A DNA stretch of 64,000 nucleotides from Myxococcales bacterium. Its GTDB lineage: Bacteria > Myxococcota_A > UBA9160 > UBA4427. Location: assembly GCA_012959805.1 (NCBI GenBank), contig DUCN01000082.1:124001-188000 (forward strand), in the 5' to 3' direction. The notes beneath the pieces are model-generated. The model was given only the letters and a program-made list of their open reading frames with translations. It searched no databases and was not told where the DNA came from. Of the stretch, positions 60,811-64,000 are shown piece by piece (the stretch's first letter is position 1; each line of letters opens with the position of its first letter). A program made the translations under genes and the position numbers.

Positions 60811-61383
60811 ATGGGTGAACAAAGAATGGAATCGGCTGAGGATCTCCCAGAGGTCGTGCGGTCCTGGATCGGGGAGGAGCGTTATGTCGAAAAAACCGAA
60901 TTCCCGATCGAAATGGGATACGTGCTGACGACTCTGTCGGCGACGCAGAATGCGAATGCTCTGTATTGGGACGAGGCCGTTGCGCAGGAATTGACCGGTG
61001 GCCCGATCACCCTGCCGACGATGGCTTCGGTCTGGTTTCGGCCTCATGACTGGTCACCGGGGCGCACGAAGCCGGCGGTGGCTCTACAGCTTCATTTTGA
61101 TTTGAAGGATGAGCTCGGACTTCCCGAGGCCGTCATGAGCGATAACACCATGGTCTTTGGTGAGCCGATCCGGCCCGGTGATGAACTGACGACGACGCAG
61201 ATCCTCTACTCCGTTTCAGCACGCAAGACGACAAAGCTCGGCACCGGTCGTTTCTGGGATTTTGGCGTTCGCATGGTGAATCAAAAGGGTGAACTCTGCG
61301 CCGAAGAGCGGTACACGGGATTTGGTTATAACCGCGATACACCGGCCGCGTCGATCACTATGAAGTCGCAGGAGGTCAAATGA
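60811..61383 (+). CDS. MaoC-type dehydratase, FAS1-like half
   Basis: A 190-residue hot-dog-fold protein ('TEFPIEMGYVLTTLSATQNA', 'ALYWDEAVAQELTGGPITLP', 'FGEPIRPGDELTTTQILYSV') of the FAS1-like dehydratase type, which lacks the full MaoC catalytic D-x-x-x-x-H site. It pairs with the next gene: their ends overlap by ATGA (61380-61383). In steroid-degrading bacteria such adjacent genes encode the two halves of an enoyl-CoA hydratase (ChsH1-ChsH2-like or MaoC heterodimer). Confidence 0.82.
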   Translation: MGEQRMESAEDLPEVVRSWIGEERYVEKTEFPIEMGYVLTTLSATQNANALYWDEAVAQELTGGPITLPTMASVWFRPHDWSPGRTKPAVALQLHFDLKDELGLPEAVMSDNTMVFGEPIRPGDELTTTQILYSVSARKTTKLGTGRFWDFGVRMVNQKGELCAEERYTGFGYNRDTPAASITMKSQEVK

Positions 61384-61880
61384 GCGCTTCATCCATCACG
61401 CCACATCTTTTGTTGGAAGACATTGTCGTTGGAAGCTTGCTTCCCGAACTCACCAAAGAGGTTGAACCCGTCACGGTGGTGCTCGGCGCGATGGCGAGTC
61501 GAGACTGGCGCCCTCAGCATCACGACTACAAGTTCGCGACCGAGAATAACGGGCTCGAAAATATCATCATGAATACACCCAATCTGGCTGCGTGGTTCGA
61601 GCGCTATCTCACGGATTGGACGGGGCCGAAGGGGAGACTGGGCCGGATCAAGTTTCGCATGAAGGATTCCATCTATCCGGGTGAAATAATGCGGTTTCTT
61701 GGGACTGTTGAATCTGTTGAGCCCGCTCAGGACGCGAAGAGCCGCGTGGGTTGGGTCGCAGTGTCGACCGAACTGCACTCGGGTGAGAAGCTATGCGTCT
61801 CGTGTGAAGCGAGAATCGCGATTCCCGCTTCTCCGGACGCGAATCCCTGGAGTCTGCGCGGTGAGGACTGGCGACCCTGA
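61380..61880 (+). CDS. MaoC-type dehydratase, catalytic half
   Basis: A 166-residue hot-dog protein with the catalytic R-hydratase site 'SRDWRPQHHDYKFA' (D-x-x-x-x-H region), 'NIIMNTPNLAAWFERYLTDW' and 'RIKFRMKDSIYPGEIMRF'. It begins inside the stop codon of the previous gene, so expression is coupled. With that protein it should hydrate a bulky 2-enoyl-CoA to the (R)- or (S)-3-hydroxy product. No acyl-CoA dehydrogenase in this operon; those are 30 kb away. Confidence 0.86.
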   Translation: MSASSITPHLLLEDIVVGSLLPELTKEVEPVTVVLGAMASRDWRPQHHDYKFATENNGLENIIMNTPNLAAWFERYLTDWTGPKGRLGRIKFRMKDSIYPGEIMRFLGTVESVEPAQDAKSRVGWVAVSTELHSGEKLCVSCEARIAIPASPDANPWSLRGEDWRP

Positions 61881-61928
61881 AGGTCAGAGCCGGCGAGATC
61901 GCGCATCGGAATCAGCCTGCTTGGTGGC

Positions 61929-62801
61929 CTAACGATTAACCGGTGCGATCATGGTGTCGCCTAGCTCGCGTAACTTGTCCTTTTTGTCCTGCATTGTGGA
62001 GCCAGGGGGGAGCTGGTACTCGAGGGGCCAGCTGACCGTGCCCGTCATGCCGAGTTCGACCAGTTCGCCAACCTTCTCCGGCGGAAGCTCTTCGACGAGT
62101 GGAACGAGGCAATCGAAATTTTCATCCAGTCGATTGAAACGTGTTCGCTCAGCCCGCAGTCGGGTCAATAGAGCAATGGTTTCGTCAAACGTCGTGCCTG
62201 CACCGGTCCAGCCGTCGCCGAACTGTGCAGCGCGACGCAGCGCGGCGGGATTCATTCCACCGACCCACATGGGCACTCGTTTCGTCGGAACAGGACTCGT
62301 CCGGACCGCGTCGAATTGAAAGAAATCCCCGGCGCTACTCACCGTCTCGCCGGCGAGTAGCCGCTGGACAAGAGGGATCTGCTCGTCCATTCGCTGGCCG
62401 CGCTTTTCGAAGGGAATGTTCAGGCAATCGAATTCCTCGCGGAGCCATCCGGCGCCGAAGCCCAGGACCGTTCGATTCTTCGAGAAGATGGCCGCCGTGC
62501 TGACATCTTTTGCGACTTGAATCGGATGACGCAGAGGCAGGATATAGACGTTGATCAGGAAGCGGAGCCGGGTTGTGATCTGGGAGAGGGCGGCAATCGT
62601 CGCGAAGACCTCTGGAAATGGGGTCTCTCCATCGAAGGGCGCTTCACCGCCTTCGCTGTACGGATAGCGTGAGTCGAATTTTTCAGGGGCGACGAGATGG
62701 TCCGCCAACATGATCCCTTCGAAGCCCGCCTCTTCGGCGATCGGCGCCAATTCGAGCATGTCGTCTGGGTGCATCATTGAAAGGGCTTGCCAGAACTGCA
62801 T
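61929..62801 (-). CDS. LLM-class F420-dependent oxidoreductase
   Basis: A 290-residue luciferase-like protein: 'GFEGIMLADHLVAPEKFDSR', 'ITTRLRFLINVYILPLRHPI' and 'TVLGFGAGWLREEFDCLNIP', closest in layout to mycobacterial-type TIGR03619-like members. GGGGGAATCCATC precedes ATG 62799-62801. It is convergent with the MaoC pair and divergent from the ferredoxin reductase. Together with 13309-14151 it gives two LLM enzymes in the window, suggesting F420 synthesis in this organism, though FMN-using members exist. Confidence 0.86.
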   Translation of the reverse strand: MQFWQALSMMHPDDMLELAPIAEEAGFEGIMLADHLVAPEKFDSRYPYSEGGEAPFDGETPFPEVFATIAALSQITTRLRFLINVYILPLRHPIQVAKDVSTAAIFSKNRTVLGFGAGWLREEFDCLNIPFEKRGQRMDEQIPLVQRLLAGETVSSAGDFFQFDAVRTSPVPTKRVPMWVGGMNPAALRRAAQFGDGWTGAGTTFDETIALLTRLRAERTRFNRLDENFDCLVPLVEELPPEKVGELVELGMTGTVSWPLEYQLPPGSTMQDKKDKLRELGDTMIAPVNR

Positions 62802-62894
62802 GATGGATTCCCCCGACCGATGCGGGCTAGCATCGGCCGTCTTGTGAACGTGACTGGATTCTAAAATCTAAGTTTAGTCTAGGAATTTTAATTC

Positions 62895-64000
62895 GTGAAC
62901 AATCATCTTGTCGTCGTCGGTGCATCGCTTGCGGGATTGCGAATCGTGGAGGCGCTTCGACGTGAAGGCTATGCCGGTCGAATCACGGTCGTTGGTCGTG
63001 AGACCGAGTGGCCCTATGACCGGCCGCCTCTCTCCAAGCAATTTTTGACCGGCGATTGGGTGGACGAAAAACTCGCGCTTCGACGCGGCGAGATGAGCGA
63101 TCTCGATGTCGTCTGGAAGCTCGGCTGTGAGGCGATGGCCCTCGACACCGATGCACTTCGTTTGACGCTCGGCAGTGGGGATCGGCTCGAACCCGCCGAC
63201 GCGATCGTCCTGGCAACCGGAGCTCACGCTCGACAGCTGCCCTTTGGTCAAGATCTTGCCGGCGTGATCAGTCTTCGGACATTGGCCGATGCCCACTCGC
63301 TTCGCTCGGAAATCAAGCAGGCGAAACGTGTCGTTGTCGTGGGTGCTGGGTTCATCGGAATGGAAGTCGCGGCGAGCTGTCGCGCGAAGGGTCTCGAGGT
63401 GTCCGTCGTTGATCCACTTCCGGCGCCACTGATTCGAGGCCTTGGTCCGATGCTGGGCGAGCGTGTTGCCGCGCGGCATCGCGAGGAGGGCGTGGCTTTC
63501 CATCTCGATGTCGGCGTCGAAGGATTTGATGGAGCAGGGCGGGTCTCCGCGGTCCGACTGTCGGATGGATCGCGATTGCCGGCGGACGTCGTCGTCGTGG
63601 GTGTCGGTGCGGCTCCTGCGACGCAATGGCTGGAGGGGGCGGGGCTCGAAATTGATAATGGTGTTGTCTGCGATGCGACGGGGTTCTCGGGGCGGCCAGG
63701 CGTTTTTGCTTTGGGCGACTGCGCGCGCTGGGAGAATGCGAACTATCCCGAAAGTCCCCGATTTGAACATTGGACGAGTGCAGTCGAGCAAGCCGAGGTC
63801 CTGGCGAAACGAATCATTCATGGCCACGCAGAGAGTCATTCGCCGATTCCCTATGTCTGGACGGATCAGTTCGATCTTCGTATCGCGATCGCCGGCGAGA
63901 TCCGAGACGGAGATGAAATGAAGATCTGTCTTGGTCGAATCGAAGACGATCGATTTCTCGCCCTCTTTGGCCGCGCAGGGCGACTGGTCGGAGCGGTTGG
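62895..64000 (+). CDS. Ferredoxin reductase (FAD/NAD, Rieske or P450 electron-transfer type), 3' end outside window
   Basis: Open to the last base. GTG 62895 starts 'NNHLVVVGASLAGLRIVEAL', an FAD motif, followed by 'WPYDRPPLSKQFLTGDW', the typical reductase strand-loop. NAD motif 'RVVVVGAGFIGMEVAASCRA' near residue 139, then 'RPGVFALGDCARWEN' near 270. This is the class feeding electrons to [2Fe-2S] ferredoxins of P450 or ring-hydroxylating dioxygenase systems. An inverted CTAAA/TTTAG at 62861-62877 sits about 20 bases before the start and could be an operator or overlap a TAAAAT -10 box. Confidence 0.9.
   Translation, partial: MNNHLVVVGASLAGLRIVEALRREGYAGRITVVGRETEWPYDRPPLSKQFLTGDWVDEKLALRRGEMSDLDVVWKLGCEAMALDTDALRLTLGSGDRLEPADAIVLATGAHARQLPFGQDLAGVISLRTLADAHSLRSEIKQAKRVVVVGAGFIGMEVAASCRAKGLEVSVVDPLPAPLIRGLGPMLGERVAARHREEGVAFHLDVGVEGFDGAGRVSAVRLSDGSRLPADVVVVGVGAAPATQWLEGAGLEIDNGVVCDATGFSGRPGVFALGDCARWENANYPESPRFEHWTSAVEQAEVLAKRIIHGHAESHSPIPYVWTDQFDLRIAIAGEIRDGDEMKICLGRIEDDRFLALFGRAGRLVGAV

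Noticed and set aside
1-64000. tRNA, rRNA or CRISPR array
   Set aside because: No cloverleaf with TTCGAAT-type arm, no rRNA blocks and no regularly spaced direct repeats were found by eye; a covariance-model scan would be decisive.

Overview
The window is chromosomal DNA from a GC-rich, Gram-negative, aerobic bacterium. Evidence for a diderm is an MCE/PqiB-type protein, several lipoproteins, an RND pump relic and Sec-exported proteins. Evidence for lifestyle is a very high density of acyl-CoA and hydroxylation chemistry: four acyl-CoA dehydrogenases, two thiolases, two crotonases, an intact acyl-CoA ligase and two ligase relics, a MaoC pair, a CaiB-type CoA-transferase, two LLM-class (F420/flavin) oxidoreductases, two TauD-like dioxygenases, a Baeyer-Villiger monooxygenase and a P450 relic. 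A Myxococcus-type Cys-rich repeat on a secreted M36 protease and a fused IorAB protein fit a lineage formerly placed in the Deltaproteobacteria (Myxococcota/Binatota-like). That placement is inference from gene content only.

Layout. 1-5.6 kb: the 3' end of a pqiB-like gene, a decayed tyrosine-integrase relic, a TauD-like dioxygenase, asd and two small lipoproteins. 5.7-14.2 kb: a minus-strand catabolic run (crotonase, acyl-CoA ligase, thiolase, HMG-CoA-synthase-like/DUF35 fusion, paired acyl-CoA dehydrogenases, LLM oxidoreductase). It resembles the beta-oxidation/retro-aldol sets used for steroid-like side chains. 14.3-22 kb: a plus-strand run (fused indolepyruvate:ferredoxin oxidoreductase, 3-hydroxyacyl-CoA dehydrogenase, thiolase, lipoprotein). 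22-26.3 kb: a partly decayed aromatic meta-cleavage cluster with a FAH-hydrolase relic, extradiol dioxygenase, broken GST, MhpA-like hydroxylase, GNAT and a methyltransferase relic. 26.4-29.7 kb: N-acyl-amino-acid deacylase, a second TauD-like dioxygenase and a 51-residue membrane peptide gene. 30.2-35 kb: a five-gene operon headed by a MarR regulator with a recognisable promoter (SDR, crotonase, two acyl-CoA dehydrogenases). 35-39.5 kb: GST, a large exported PHP/CehA-McbA-type hydrolase and an SDR.

39.5-59.5 kb is a mosaic accessory region: an AT-richer cyclophilin-DsbA fusion next to a copper chaperone cut by an IS3 relic, a tandem-pore potassium-channel-like protein, an M36 protease, RND and P450 relics joined end to end, a Baeyer-Villiger monooxygenase, IS3 OrfA debris, an exported protein with a C-terminal anchor, an orphan periplasmic binding lipoprotein, a hybrid histidine kinase, two acyl-CoA-ligase relics, a desaturase, a monooxygenase relic and a roughly 90-bp dispersed repeat beside several of the broken genes. 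trmJ, a methyltransferase and a membrane protein lie inside it. 59.6-64 kb returns to intact catabolic genes: CoA-transferase, MaoC pair, LLM oxidoreductase and the start of a ferredoxin reductase.

The most unusual intact items are the channel with two complete pores in one chain and the cyclophilin-DsbA fusion beside a copper chaperone. No tRNA, rRNA or CRISPR array was recognised.
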